NCBI RefSeq assembly: GCF_006636205.1
Contig: NZ_VIGB01000003.1
Span: forward strand, 1,612,001-1,676,000
DNA from: Kitasatospora acidiphila
GTDB taxonomy: Bacteria; Actinomycetota; Actinomycetes; Streptomycetales; Streptomycetaceae
DNA length: 64,000 bases
Direction: 5' to 3'
Shown: one piece after another, positions 1 through 11,006 of the stretch
Position numbering within the stretch: position 1 is the first letter of the stretch
How the letters are laid out: every line of letters starts with the position of its first letter
Translations under genes and position numbers: made by a program
The notes under the pieces: generated by a model
What the model was told of the DNA's origin: nothing
The model's input: only the letters and a program-made list of their open reading frames with translations
Databases searched by the model: none

Positions 1-391
1 CCTGGGTGTCCCGCCAGTCGAGGTGCCTGGTGCGGACCTGGCCGTCAGGGTGCCGGCGGCGCAGTTCCTGCACACAGGCGGTGATGACCAGTCCTTCGGC
101 GCAGCCGATGGTGATGGTAGGGGGCTGGACGGCGGCTCTGGCCGTGTGAGCGGCTTGCTCGGCCTCTTGGAGCAGTATCCGGGCCCCGGAAAGGAAGGCC
201 TGCCCGGCGTCGGTGAGGCTGCTGCCTTGCGGCGAGCGGTCGAACAGCCGGACCCCGAGCTGAGCCTCCAGGCGCTGGATCTGACGGCTCAGCGACGGCT
301 GCGCCAGGTGGAGCCTGGTGGCGGCCCGGCCGAAGTTGCCGTACTCCGCCACGACCGTGAAGTAGCGCACGAGTCGCAGGTCTAGGTCCAT
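1..391 (-). CDS. LysR-family transcriptional regulator (partial, C-terminus off the window)
   Basis: The N-terminal 130 residues are visible and begin MDLDLRLVRYFTVVAEYGNF. The classical LysR winged helix-turn-helix follows (AATRLHLAQPSLSRQIQRLE, LGVRLFDR), then the start of the periplasmic-binding-like effector domain. LysR proteins usually have about 300 residues, so more than half lies to the left of the window. The gene is divergent from the SDR gene at 491 with about 100 nt between the starts, the usual arrangement for a LysR protein that controls its neighbour. The effector is unknown. Other long frames here are shadows of this gene. Confidence 0.9.
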   Translation of the reverse strand, partial: MDLDLRLVRYFTVVAEYGNFGRAATRLHLAQPSLSRQIQRLEAQLGVRLFDRSPQGSSLTDAGQAFLSGARILLQEAEQAAHTARAAVQPPTITIGCAEGLVITACVQELRRRHPDGQVRTRHLDWRDTQ

Positions 392-490
392 TCGCCCAGG
401 GTACGTCGCGCGCCGTCATGCGCCTGGGACATGACGGCATGCGGAACAGGTCTTGGACAGGGTGTGCGGGTGGGCATTTGGCTTGAGGGC

Positions 491-1234
491 ATGACCACTT
501 ATGACGGCAAGAAGATCGTGATCACGGGCGGGAGCAGCGGTATCGGCCTGGCTACGGCCCGGTTGTTCGCGGACGGCGGGGCGCACGTACTGATCACCGG
601 CCGTACCCGATCCACCCTGGACGCCGCGCTGGAGCAGTTGGGGGACAAGGCGATCGCCGTCTGCAGCGATGCCGCGTCCCTGAAGGACATCAAGGCGCTG
701 GCCGGCACGGTCCAGGAGCGGTTCGGCGTGGTGGACGCGCTGTTCGTCAACGCCGGCGTCACTGCGTCCGCGCCGTTCGACTCGACGACGGAGGAGATGT
801 ACGACGCGCTGTTCGGCGTCAACACCAAGGGCCCGTACTTCACGGTGCAGGCGTTGGCGCCGCTGTTGCGCGAGGGAAGCGGCGTGGTCCTCACCACGTC
901 GGTGGTGAACGTCCTGGGCCTGGACGCGCTCAGTGTCTACTCGGCGAGCAAGGCAGCCCTGCGGTCGATGACGCGCACCCTGGCCCGCGAGCTGCTGCCG
1001 CGCAAGGTGCGCGTCAATGCCGTGAGCCCCGGGCCGATCGACACTGGCATCCTGGACCGCTCCTTGCCTGCCGACGTCCTCGAGATGATGAAGGACACCT
1101 ACCGGAGCACGAACCCGATGCAGCGGCTGGGGGCGTCCGAGGAAGTGGCCGCCGCGGTGGCGTACTTGGCGTTCGGTGCGACCTTCTCGACGGGAGCGGA
1201 GTTCCCTGTCGACGGAGGGGCTTCGCAACTCTAG
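491..1234 (+). CDS. SDR-family oxidoreductase
   Basis: Classical short-chain dehydrogenase/reductase of 247 residues. It has the NAD(P)-binding glycine motif GGSSGIG near residue 15, NAG near residue 88, a catalytic Ser, and YSASK with the catalytic Tyr and Lys. The C-terminal GAEFPVDGGASQL is typical of FabG-like SDRs. The ATG at 491 is preferred over an in-frame ATG 20 codons upstream because the extension is not SDR-like. Its LysR neighbour probably controls it. The substrate is not predictable; such LysR-SDR pairs often act in aldehyde, ketone or quinone detoxification. Confidence 0.92.
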   Translation: MTTYDGKKIVITGGSSGIGLATARLFADGGAHVLITGRTRSTLDAALEQLGDKAIAVCSDAASLKDIKALAGTVQERFGVVDALFVNAGVTASAPFDSTTEEMYDALFGVNTKGPYFTVQALAPLLREGSGVVLTTSVVNVLGLDALSVYSASKAALRSMTRTLARELLPRKVRVNAVSPGPIDTGILDRSLPADVLEMMKDTYRSTNPMQRLGASEEVAAAVAYLAFGATFSTGAEFPVDGGASQL

Positions 1235-1320
1235 GTGCTCTGACCTGTGCTGTGACCGGAAACGATCACCGGGATGATTACTCGGTGCCCAACGCCTGGT
1301 CTGTGAACCATGATGAGGAG

Positions 1321-2082
1321 ATGACTGCCAGCTCCCGTGCTCTTTCATTCAACTCGGCGGCCGTCCAGTACGAGGCGAGCCGCCCGTCGTATCCGCCCGC
1401 GCTTTTCGATGCCGTCGAGGAGTTCATGAGCCGTTCGCTGGTGGGTGTCCGCGTCGCGGACATCGGTGCGGGCACTGGAATTGCGACCAGGCTCCTGCGT
1501 GAGCGGGGTGCTGACGTGATCGCCGTCGAGCCCGGTGACGCGATGGCGGTCGAGTTTCATCGAGTGCTCCCGGATGTGCCGGTCGTCCGGGGTGACGGTA
1601 ACGCCCTGCCGCTTGCCGATTCCTCGCGCGACCTCATCACGTACGCGCAGTCATGGCAGTGGACCGATACCAGCCGTTCGGTCCCTGAGGCGCTGCGCGT
1701 TCTGTGCTCGGGTGGCGCGCTGGCAATCTGGTGGAACACCACCGCCTTCGACGTGCCGTGGATCCGTGCCCAGCACGAGCGCATCGCGCACCACTGCGGG
1801 GTTCCCGTGCGTTCTGCGGTGCGTCCCGATGACAGCGAGGCCATCCGGCTTGCGGGGCTGAGCGGCTTGCGGGTCACGCGCCGACAGATCCGCTGGCAGC
1901 GCAAGGTCTCTCTCGACACACACCTCGCCAATATCACCAGTCGCTCGGCGTTCCTTGTCCTCGGCCAGGCCGCAAACCGGGCCTTCCTTGCCGAGGAGCG
2001 CAAGCTCCTGAAGGAGGCTTTCCCCGCTGAGGTAGTGGAAGAGATCTACGTCGTTGACCTGCTGGTAGCCGCTCGTCCGTGA
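1321..2082 (+). CDS. Class I SAM-dependent methyltransferase
   Basis: About 253 residues. The SAM-binding motif I is VADIGAGTGIATRLL, followed by the acidic loop VIAVEPGD, and GDGNALPLADSSRDL is the post-II region. This is the Methyltransf_11/25 type acting on small molecules. The start at 1321 (MTASSRALSF) is chosen because an ATGAGGAG-like ribosome site lies just before it; an upstream in-frame start would add 23 unconserved residues. It lies 86 nt behind the SDR gene on the same strand and could be co-transcribed. The acceptor substrate is unknown. Confidence 0.85.
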   Translation: MTASSRALSFNSAAVQYEASRPSYPPALFDAVEEFMSRSLVGVRVADIGAGTGIATRLLRERGADVIAVEPGDAMAVEFHRVLPDVPVVRGDGNALPLADSSRDLITYAQSWQWTDTSRSVPEALRVLCSGGALAIWWNTTAFDVPWIRAQHERIAHHCGVPVRSAVRPDDSEAIRLAGLSGLRVTRRQIRWQRKVSLDTHLANITSRSAFLVLGQAANRAFLAEERKLLKEAFPAEVVEEIYVVDLLVAARP

Positions 2083-2282
2083 TGTCCACCTGCCCGTCAG
2101 GCTGCTGGGGCGACGACTCAAAGCACACCATCGGCCACGGCCTCAGCCACGACATACGCCACCATCCCGCTGCCCGGGTCGAAACCCGAACGCTGGTGGC
2201 CCGCAGGCCCGTTCACCGCCGAGGCGCGGGCGCTGAGCGTCTGACGCACCCGCCACCACCCGCACCGCAAGTACGGCCTCGG

Positions 2283-2927
2283 CTACCTGCGGGCGGGGTC
2301 CAGCGCGGAGATCGCCGTGTTCACCAGGTCGGCCAGGTCGGGCTTCCCGTCGTGCTCCGCCCAGTACATGACCGCCTCGGTGGACGCCGCCAGCAGCGCC
2401 GCCACCAGCGCCCGCACCTCCAGCGCCTCGGCCGACTGCCCGGTCCGCTCGGCGATCAGCGCGGACAGCCGCTCACCGGTGTGCTGCTGCTCCACCATCG
2501 AGCGGGCCCGGATCGCCGGTACCTCCCGGAAGAGCTGCATCCGCAGCAGCACCTCGTCACGTTCGGCCGCGAGGACCTGCCGCAGCGGCCCGATCATCGC
2601 CTGGCGGAGCGACTCCATCAGCGGCTCGTCCGCCGGGCGGGACCGGAACCCGTTCTCCATCAGCGGGTCGTAGTCATCGCTGATGACCACGTCCTCCTTG
2701 GTCGGGAAGTAGCGGAAGAAGGTGCTGGGCGAGACCTCCGCCAGGGCCGCGATCTGGTCGACCGTGGTGGCCTCGTAGCCCTGCTCGGCAAAGAGGTCGA
2801 AGGCCGCCGAGCGGATCGCCCGGCGGGTCTTCAGCTTCTTGCGCTCGCGCAGGCCGAGTGGGGCCGCGAGGAGCTCCTCCAGCTCGGAGCCGGCGGCGGT
2901 TCGGGTGTCAGACAGGCCGGGGGTCAT
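2283..2927 (-). CDS. TetR-family transcriptional repressor
   Basis: 214 residues. The N-terminal TetR helix-turn-helix reads KKLKTRRAIRSAAFDLFAEQ, then VDQIAALAEVSPSTFFRYFP, followed by an all-helical ligand domain. The start ATG overlaps the stop of the upstream MFS gene by 4 nt, so the two are translationally coupled with the exporter first. This order, together with the palindrome at 4501-4530 in the exporter promoter, suggests a repressor that senses an exported drug and controls its own operon. The inducer cannot be told from the sequence. Confidence 0.93.
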   Translation of the reverse strand: MTPGLSDTRTAAGSELEELLAAPLGLRERKKLKTRRAIRSAAFDLFAEQGYEATTVDQIAALAEVSPSTFFRYFPTKEDVVISDDYDPLMENGFRSRPADEPLMESLRQAMIGPLRQVLAAERDEVLLRMQLFREVPAIRARSMVEQQHTGERLSALIAERTGQSAEALEVRALVAALLAASTEAVMYWAEHDGKPDLADLVNTAISALDPARR

Positions 2928-4486
2928 GCCTTGGATTCTCCCTCACCCCCTGTCCGGCCCGGCATCCGCCAGGCGATCAACGCCGCCGAGAGCGCCGAAC
3001 CGATCCCGCAGGCCAGCAGCACCAAGTTCATGCCGTGGATGAACGCGCCATGCGCGGAGGCGGCCAGCGCCTGGTCGTGCAGCTCGTCGGCGACCGCCTG
3101 GGCCGCCGAGACCGAGCCGCGAGCGGTGTGGGCGAGGACGGCCGGGACCGTCCCGGTGCGCAGCCGTGCGGTGTACCCGCTCGCCAGCAGGCTGCCGAGC
3201 AGTGCGACGCCGATCGCGCTGGCGGACTGGCGCAGCGTCTGCAGCAGACCGGAGCCGACGCCGGCCCGCTCCTCCGGCAACGCCGCCATCGCCGCGCCCA
3301 TGGCTGGGACCATGGTGAACCCCATGCCGACCCCGAGCAGCGAGAGCCAGAGCGCGGTGCGGCCGTAGCCGTCGCCCGTCGCGGTCGTGGCGCCGAGCAG
3401 CATCGAGGCGGCGACCACCAGCATGCCCGCGGCGACCACCCAGCGGGCCGACAGCTTGGCGACCAGCCGCTCGGCCGCCCGCGCCGCGATCAGCAGGCCG
3501 ACCATCAGTGGCATCAGCCGGAGCCCGGTGCCGAGCGCGTCGTACCCGAGCACCGCCTGCAGGTACTGCGGCAGCACGAAGAGCCCACCCACCAGCACGA
3601 AAGAGACCAGTACCGAGGCTGCCGTGCTCCACCGGTAGACGCGGTTGGCGAGCAGGGTGAAGTCGACCATCGGGTGCGGCTGGGTGCGCTCGCGCCAGAC
3701 CAGGCCACCGAGCAGCAGGACGGCCGCCACCAGCGCGGCCACCACCTTGCCCGACCCCCAGCCGTCGGCCGGCCCCTGGATGAAGCCGAAGGTCAGCGCG
3801 GCCAGCCCGAGCACCCCGACCGTGGCGCTGAGCGGGTCCACCCGTGGCACCGCCGGGTCCACGGACTCCGGCACCAGCCAGAGGCAGGCGACGATGCCGA
3901 TCACGATCAGCGGGACGTTGATCAGAAAGATCGAGCCCCACCAGAAGTGGTTGAGCAGCAGCCCGCCCAGCATCGGGCCGAGCGGCATGCCGACCGCCAT
4001 GCCCGCCGTCATCACCGCGACGGCGCGCGGTCGCTCGGCGGGGCTGAACAGGCCCGGCAGGATCGCGATGCCGAGCGGCATGATGAACGCGCCGCCGAGG
4101 CCCATCACGGCGCGCACGGCGATCAGGGTCTCCGCCGAATCCGCCAGCGTGCCGACCAGCGAGGCCGCCCCGAACAGCATCAGGCCCCCGATCAGTAACT
4201 TCCGCCGCCCGAACCGGTCGCCGAGCAGACCGGCCGGGAGCATCGCGGCGGCGAAGACCACCAGGTACGCGTCCACGATCCACTGCAGCTGCCCGGTGGA
4301 GGCGCGGAGCTGGACCGCCATGTCGGGCAGGGCGACGTTGAGGATCGTGCCGTCGAAGCCGATCACCAGCACGCTCAGGCAGACGGCGGCCAGCGCCCAC
4401 CAGCGGCGGTTTCCGCCCCGCGCCGGCTCGGCGGGTGGGACGGGATCGGCTGGTGCGGTGGCGCTCGTGGACCGGTCCATGCTCAT
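2924..4486 (-). CDS. MFS drug exporter, DHA2 (14-TM) family
   Basis: About 520 residues of hydrophobic segments, in the EmrB/QacA-type proton-antiporter class. Motif A is present (LPAGLLGDRFGRRKLL), as is the DHA2 motif C-like GMAVGMPLGPMLGG. The first helix carries VLVIGFDGTILNVALPDMA, typical of this family. An AAAGGAGG ribosome site 5 nt upstream fixes the start at 4486; an upstream ATG at 4531 would lie beyond the operator. The gene heads an operon with the TetR gene, which it overlaps by 4 nt. Likely role: efflux of a toxic hydrophobic compound across the plasma membrane. Confidence 0.93.
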   Translation of the reverse strand: MSMDRSTSATAPADPVPPAEPARGGNRRWWALAAVCLSVLVIGFDGTILNVALPDMAVQLRASTGQLQWIVDAYLVVFAAAMLPAGLLGDRFGRRKLLIGGLMLFGAASLVGTLADSAETLIAVRAVMGLGGAFIMPLGIAILPGLFSPAERPRAVAVMTAGMAVGMPLGPMLGGLLLNHFWWGSIFLINVPLIVIGIVACLWLVPESVDPAVPRVDPLSATVGVLGLAALTFGFIQGPADGWGSGKVVAALVAAVLLLGGLVWRERTQPHPMVDFTLLANRVYRWSTAASVLVSFVLVGGLFVLPQYLQAVLGYDALGTGLRLMPLMVGLLIAARAAERLVAKLSARWVVAAGMLVVAASMLLGATTATGDGYGRTALWLSLLGVGMGFTMVPAMGAAMAALPEERAGVGSGLLQTLRQSASAIGVALLGSLLASGYTARLRTGTVPAVLAHTARGSVSAAQAVADELHDQALAASAHGAFIHGMNLVLLACGIGSALSAALIAWRMPGRTGGEGESKA

Positions 4487-4500
4487 GGCAGCCTCCTTTG

Positions 4501-4553
4501 AGAGCAACTGTCTTCTGACAGTAACTCTCAAATTCGATAGACTGTCAATCTAC
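4501..4553 (-). promoter_or_regulatory. Promoter and TetR-type operator of the MFS-TetR operon
   Basis: A 30-bp inverted repeat (4501-4530) has outer arms GAGAG/CTCTC and inner arms ACTGTC-TTCT-GACAGT. It lies directly upstream of the exporter's ribosome site. A TTGACA -35 element on the minus strand is at 4549-4544, next to a second weaker dyad (TAGA...TCTA, 4539-4553). A repressor bound at the palindrome would cover the -10 region and transcription start. Assignment to the adjacent TetR is inference. Confidence 0.7.
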
Positions 4554-4787
4554 TGGACGTCCATCCCCCATAACGCCAGCCGTCCCGAAGCCCTCCTGCC
4601 GGCAGTTGCCTGGACCACCGGCTGCCTGGACCACCGGCGCCCGGCGGTTCGTTGTCGGCCCTCGCGGACCCCTCGCGCACGGGTAGATCCCTGAGCGATG
4701 GGTGCGGTGGTGCGGTGGTCGACAGGGGCTGGCCGGCCGACTGACCGACTATGGACGGCAGCAGGCGTTCGTGATCGGATTGCGGGC

Positions 4788-5165
4788 ATGAGTTCCTTGA
4801 TCCGCCATATCACCATCGACTCCAGCGATCCCTATGCTCTTGCGGGCTTCTGGGCCCAGGCCCTGGACGGCTCACTCGCCGATGACGACCTGCCGGGGGA
4901 TCCGGAAGCCGTGGTCACGGCCGCAGGAGCCACCCTGCTGTTCGTCACGGTCGATGACCGCAAGACGGTCAAGAACCGTGTGCACCTGGACCTCCAGCCC
5001 CAGGACCGCACTCGGGACGAGGAGGTCGAGCGCCTGCTGTCGTTCGGCGCCACGCTCCGGAGCGACCATCGAAGGCCTGATGGAACCGGCTGGGTGACGC
5101 TGCACGATCCCGAGGGCAACGAGTTCTGCGTGGAACGCAGCGCGGCGGAGCGGGCGAACGGTTGA
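4788..5165 (+). CDS. VOC-superfamily (glyoxalase-like) protein
   Basis: 125 residues, starting MSSLIRHITIDSSDPYALAGF, which is the beta strand and helix that open a VOC half-barrel. The C-terminus carries WVTLHDPEGNEFCVE, the standard closing strand with the metal-ligand Glu position. It matches the glyoxalase-6 type common in actinomycetes. The ATG at 4788 is used because the preceding 30 in-frame codons are unlike protein. Substrate and metal are unknown; it may be a resistance or binding protein. The 230-nt gap before it holds only the MFS promoter. Confidence 0.85.
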   Translation: MSSLIRHITIDSSDPYALAGFWAQALDGSLADDDLPGDPEAVVTAAGATLLFVTVDDRKTVKNRVHLDLQPQDRTRDEEVERLLSFGATLRSDHRRPDGTGWVTLHDPEGNEFCVERSAAERANG

Positions 5166-5414
5166 CGTTCCGTCACTTGGCTGATCACGCACATCACCGG
5201 CGCCCGGATGACCACAGTTGAGCAGTCGCTGCAGGTAGTCGCCGAGGCCCGCGCCGCACTGGGCCGCGCCGGCAACCGCAACGTCAACGTCCATGCCGGC
5301 GACGGAAATCACGGCCGCCCCGCAGACGCACTCCTCGACCTGGTCCCCGAAACCGCCTCTCCTCCGATCACGTGGCGCGAAAGGCTATGGCTCCGCACGG
5401 CTACCGCAGGCTAA
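5166..5414 (+). pseudogene. Remnant of a protein-L-isoaspartate O-methyltransferase
   Basis: An open stretch following directly on the VOC stop codon reads LITHITGARMTTVEQSLQVV, then a stretch ending NVNVHAGDGNHGRPADALLD. This resembles the central SAM-binding part of PCMT-type enzymes (a motif like VTTVE, then ARAALARAG, then a GDG loop). Both the N-terminal motif I region and the C-terminal half are missing, and the reading continues into an unrelated tail. I read it as a deleted gene fragment, not a working 68-residue protein. A protein search would settle it. Confidence 0.45.
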
Positions 5415-5423
5415 CTTCAGACG

Positions 5424-6302
5424 ATGCGGCTCTTGCATCTCTCTGACACCCATCTCGACCGGTCCGGTGGCCCCGACGCCGACGGGGCCGACGGCACTGC
5501 GGCGCTCCGCCGCCTGCTGGCCGAACTGGGCCATCTGCACGACCTCGACGCGGTGGTGGTCACCGGCGACGTCGCGGACGACGGTTCCCAGGAGGCATAC
5601 GCGCGGGCGCGCGGACTCCTGTCGGACTACGCCGGCCGACGAGGGGCGGACGTCTTCTACACGACCGGCAACCACGACGACCGCGCCGCATTCGCCGACG
5701 TGCTCGGCAACGGCCATGTCCGGCCCGAGGCGGTGTACGAGGGAGCGGCGGGTGAGCGGGCGGCGGCAAGCACCGTCGACGGATGGCGACTTGTCACTCT
5801 CGACACGCTCGTCCCGGGCAAGGGCTATGGTCACCTGGACAGCGGCCAACTCGACTGGCTGCGCGAACTACTGAGCACCCCAGCGCCGTTGGGCACCGTC
5901 CTGGCCTTCCATCACCCGCCGGTCGCCCTGGATGTCGACGTTCAGCGGGCGTTGGGCCTGCAGAACGGCGCAGAGCTGGCCGAGGTGATCCGCGGGACCG
6001 ATGTCCAACTCATTCTCTGCGGCCACTTCCACCTGCAGATCCTGGCGCGCTTGGAACAGGCGACCGTATGGGTGACACCCGGCGTCGTCAGTCGTATCGA
6101 CCTGACCGCCCGACCCGGCACCGAGCGCGCCGTCCACGGCCCGTCGGCCTCCCTCGTCCACCTCGGAACGCCCCACGGGCCACTCATCCACACGCTCCAC
6201 CCTCGCGATCCGCGGATGGGCGAGACGGTTTACGAGGCCGACGAGAAGGAGATGCGAGAGGTCGTCCAAAAGCTCGGCCCCGCCACGGCGAGCCGGAACT
6301 GA
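5424..6302 (+). CDS. Calcineurin-like metallophosphoesterase (CpdA-like)
   Basis: 292 residues with all the metal-ligand blocks of the family: LSDTHLD (D-x-H) at the N-terminus, VVVTGDVADDG (GD), TTGNHDD (GNHD) and LCGHFHLQ (GHxH). The order and spacing fit class III cyclic nucleotide phosphodiesterases and other small bimetallic phosphoesterases, acting in the cytosol. The natural substrate is not certain. It is followed after 8 nt by the methyltransferase gene, so they are probably co-transcribed. Confidence 0.9.
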   Translation: MRLLHLSDTHLDRSGGPDADGADGTAALRRLLAELGHLHDLDAVVVTGDVADDGSQEAYARARGLLSDYAGRRGADVFYTTGNHDDRAAFADVLGNGHVRPEAVYEGAAGERAAASTVDGWRLVTLDTLVPGKGYGHLDSGQLDWLRELLSTPAPLGTVLAFHHPPVALDVDVQRALGLQNGAELAEVIRGTDVQLILCGHFHLQILARLEQATVWVTPGVVSRIDLTARPGTERAVHGPSASLVHLGTPHGPLIHTLHPRDPRMGETVYEADEKEMREVVQKLGPATASRN

Positions 6303-6310
6303 GCGTGCGC

Positions 6311-7096
6311 ATGCCCGACTTCTCCATGTCCGTGCGGGACTTCTACGACGAGTTGGCCCCCGACTACCACCGCATCTTCCCCGACTGGGACGCGAGCATG
6401 GCGCGCCAGGCCAAGGCGCTGGACGGGCTGCTCCGCCGGCACCTGGGCGCGGGGCCGCACCGGATCCTGGACTGCTCGTGCGGGATCGGCACCCAGGCGA
6501 TCGGGCTGGCGCTCGCTGAACACGACGTTCTCGCAAGCGACTTGAGCCCCGTCGCAGCCACCCGCGCGGCTGCCGAGGCCACATGCCGGGGTGTCCGGAT
6601 GCCGGTGGTGGCCGCAGACATGCGGCAACTGCCCTTCGCTTCAAGCATTTTCGACGCCGTCATCTGCGCTGACAACTCGCTGCCGCACCTGCTCTCTCCG
6701 CAGGGCGTCCAAGCCGCGCTCCTCGGCATGCGGCGGGTGCTTCGCGACGACGGGCTGCTGCTGCTCACCGTCCGGTCCTACGACGAGGCGCGGCAGAGCA
6801 GACCCACGTCGACGCCTCCCCAGGTTTCACGGACACCCGACGGCGAGGTGATCAGCTTCCAGCTGTGGCACTGGCACGACGACGGCGAGCGCTACGACCT
6901 GGAGCACTTCCAACTCACCCCCGCCGCGAGCACCTGGGACGTCCGGGTCCGCCGGACCACCTACTGGGCGCTGACCAGCTCCCAGCTGGCCGAGTTCGTG
7001 GCCGGGGCCGGCTTCACCGACATCAGCTGGCACACCCCGCCCGCCAGCGGGTACTACCAGCCCGTGCTCACCGCACGGCGCGCACCCGCCGCGTAG
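6311..7096 (+). CDS. Class I SAM-dependent methyltransferase
   Basis: 261 residues. SAM motif I is ILDCSCGIGTQAIGLA, followed by VLASDLSPVA and a post-II block FDAVICADNSLPHLL. The N-terminal VRDFYDELAPDYHRIFPDWD is typical of glycine/sarcosine-type or small-molecule N-methyltransferases. The alternative GTG start at 6305 is in frame and only two codons longer. A much longer open frame to 5783 overlaps the phosphoesterase and is rejected as a shadow. It probably forms an operon with the phosphoesterase. The substrate is unknown. Confidence 0.87.
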   Translation: MPDFSMSVRDFYDELAPDYHRIFPDWDASMARQAKALDGLLRRHLGAGPHRILDCSCGIGTQAIGLALAEHDVLASDLSPVAATRAAAEATCRGVRMPVVAADMRQLPFASSIFDAVICADNSLPHLLSPQGVQAALLGMRRVLRDDGLLLLTVRSYDEARQSRPTSTPPQVSRTPDGEVISFQLWHWHDDGERYDLEHFQLTPAASTWDVRVRRTTYWALTSSQLAEFVAGAGFTDISWHTPPASGYYQPVLTARRAPAA

Positions 7097-7172
7097 TAGC
7101 CAGGGAGCGGCACCCCAGACCGATCAGTTTTGGAGAAGCCCAGGCCCCGGGCCCCCGCCTAGCCTGAATTCC

Positions 7173-7586
7173 ATGAACGACATCACCATTCACTGGACCT
7201 TCCTCCCCCACACCGACCCCGAGGCCTCGCTCGCCTTCTACCGCGACATGCTCGGCTTCGAGGTCCGCAACGACGTCGGCAACGGCACCATGCGCTGGAT
7301 CACGGTCGGCCCGGCCAACCAGCCCGGCACCTCCGTCGTGCTGGAGCCGCCGCTCGCCGGACCGGGCTACACCGAGGAGGAGCACCGCATCGTCGCCGAG
7401 ATGATGGCCAAGGGCACCTACGCCCGCCTCACCCTCGCCACCGCCGACCTCGACGGCGTCTTCGCCAAGGTGAAGGCCAACGGCGCCGAGGTCGCGCAGG
7501 AGCCGACCGACCAGCCCTACGGCGTCCGGGACTGCGCGTTCCGGGACCCGGCGGGCAACCTGGTCCGCTTCAACGAGGTGCGCTGA
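7173..7586 (+). CDS. VOC-family protein (glyoxalase/bleomycin-resistance fold)
   Basis: 137 residues. The N-terminal block DPEASLAFYRDMLGFEVRND and the C-terminal block YGVRDCAFRDPAGNLVRFNE match the two halves of a VOC barrel with a final Glu metal-ligand position. It stands alone in a 76-nt promoter gap after the methyltransferase. Families of this type include lyases, dioxygenases and drug-binding resistance proteins. Its place just before a UvrA2-type resistance ATPase makes a self-protection role possible, but this is inference only. Confidence 0.85.
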   Translation: MNDITIHWTFLPHTDPEASLAFYRDMLGFEVRNDVGNGTMRWITVGPANQPGTSVVLEPPLAGPGYTEEEHRIVAEMMAKGTYARLTLATADLDGVFAKVKANGAEVAQEPTDQPYGVRDCAFRDPAGNLVRFNEVR

Positions 7587-7592
7587 GCCCGC

Positions 7593-7634
7593 CGCCTCGT
7601 AGGCTGCAACAGTCGCCTCATAGGCTGCACCAAC
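7593..7634. repeat. 21-bp tandem repeat in the promoter of the UvrA2-like gene
   Basis: Two adjacent copies with the shared core CGCCTCGTAGGCTGCAAC / CGCCTCATAGGCTGCACC, period 21 bp (two helical turns). They occupy most of the 116-nt gap between the VOC gene and the UvrA2-like gene. Two sites two turns apart would suit a regulator binding one face of the DNA. No promoter element is obvious. Confidence 0.5.
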
Positions 7635-7702
7635 CAAGTGACCGCACCGGCGGGGGCCGCGAAGTCGGCCCCCGCCGCACCGATGCACGTGATGGAGAAC
7701 CG

Positions 7703-10102
<2,400 letters not shown>

Positions 10103-10185
10103 CCAAGACCAGCCGCGGGGCGGCGGCCAGGCCATCGGCTGCCGCAGGACGGCGTGGTCGCCCTCCGTCTGCGGAGCCGTCAGCG

Positions 10186-10224
10186 CCCGGCGGTCGTACC
10201 GCGAGCAGCGGTACGACCGCCGGG
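10186..10224. terminator. Bidirectional hairpin terminator
   Basis: A perfect 17-bp stem (10186-10202 with 10208-10224) closes a 5-nt GAGCA loop. It lies between the convergent UvrA2-like and DUF2071 genes, 83 nt and 11 nt from their stops. No U-run follows, as is common in actinomycetes. Confidence 0.85.
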
Positions 10225-10235
10225 CCGCGACCTGC

Positions 10236-11006
10236 CTACCCGACCGGCGACCGATCGATGGCCCGCGTCGCGGTGCTGAACGGCGCCTGCGGCTCCCAGT
10301 GGGCCGGTAGGTCGCGCATCAGTAGGGCGCAGTCCACCGCTGCGCTGCCGGGCGGGAATTGGGCCGGGTCGTCGAAGTAGGAGGACTCGGCGGCGGTGAC
10401 CTGGCAGGGCGTCATGTCCCAGGTATCCGTGCGCAGGGTGACGGCGTCCAGGTGGTCAGCGCGGCGGGGGCCGGGACGGGTGGGCTCGGAGAGGCCGCAG
10501 CTGCCGGCGCGGAAGAAGGCGGCTGCCTCGGCCAGGTCGTCGAAGAGGCGGCTGCCGGTCAGCTCGGGGGTGGTGGTGGCGGTGACCGATACCCGCAGGG
10601 CGTGGTCACGGGTGGTGAAGGACAGGCTCAACGTGTCGCCGGTGTCCCGGGTGCGGAAGTCGGCGCGGCCGTGTGGACCGGGAAAGAGGCGGCCGCCTGC
10701 CCAGGCGTTGAGGCGCGAATCGGTGTCGCGGCGCGGTATGTAGACGCCCGTCTCGACGCCCGTCGGGCCGTCCCACTCGACGGCGAACCGGTGGGCGGCG
10801 TTCTCGCTGCGGGCGCCGAACCGCCAGGGTGCCCAACTCGGACGGACCGAGCCGAGCCGGATCAGGCAGATGCCGGCGACGGCCTGCCCATGGCTCAGCT
10901 TGGGCCGCAGCGGGGCGGGCAGGAGACGTGCGGCGATGTCCGGATCGACGCGGTAGTTCACCAGCAGCCGGCGTTCGACGGTGCTGGCCATGGTGGGCTG
11001 GAGCAT
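10236..11006 (-). CDS. DUF2071 (YqjF-like) family protein
   Basis: 256 residues. The blocks VERRLLVNYRVDPDIAARLLP near the N-terminus, then GVYIPRRDTDS and a FFRAGSCG stretch, are typical of the DUF2071/YqjF family, a beta-rich acetoacetate decarboxylase-like fold of unknown function. The ATG at 11006 shares one base with the TGA of the upstream ArsR gene and has a GAGGAGG site, so translation is coupled. An open frame running to 11384 is a shadow of arsR. The pairing with ArsR suggests a small stress or metal-responsive operon; no enzyme activity can be assigned. Confidence 0.85.
   Translation of the reverse strand: MLQPTMASTVERRLLVNYRVDPDIAARLLPAPLRPKLSHGQAVAGICLIRLGSVRPSWAPWRFGARSENAAHRFAVEWDGPTGVETGVYIPRRDTDSRLNAWAGGRLFPGPHGRADFRTRDTGDTLSLSFTTRDHALRVSVTATTTPELTGSRLFDDLAEAAAFFRAGSCGLSEPTRPGPRRADHLDAVTLRTDTWDMTPCQVTAAESSYFDDPAQFPPGSAAVDCALLMRDLPAHWEPQAPFSTATRAIDRSPVG

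Noticed and set aside
2130..2244. Gene remnant between the methyltransferase and tetR
   Set aside because: A short plus-strand frame ending FTAEARALSV has fair codon bias, but no motif identifies a family and it is too short to support.
5783..6310. N-terminal extension of the methyltransferase at 6311
   Set aside because: The 176 extra codons overlap the phosphoesterase and are Arg/Pro/Gly noise.
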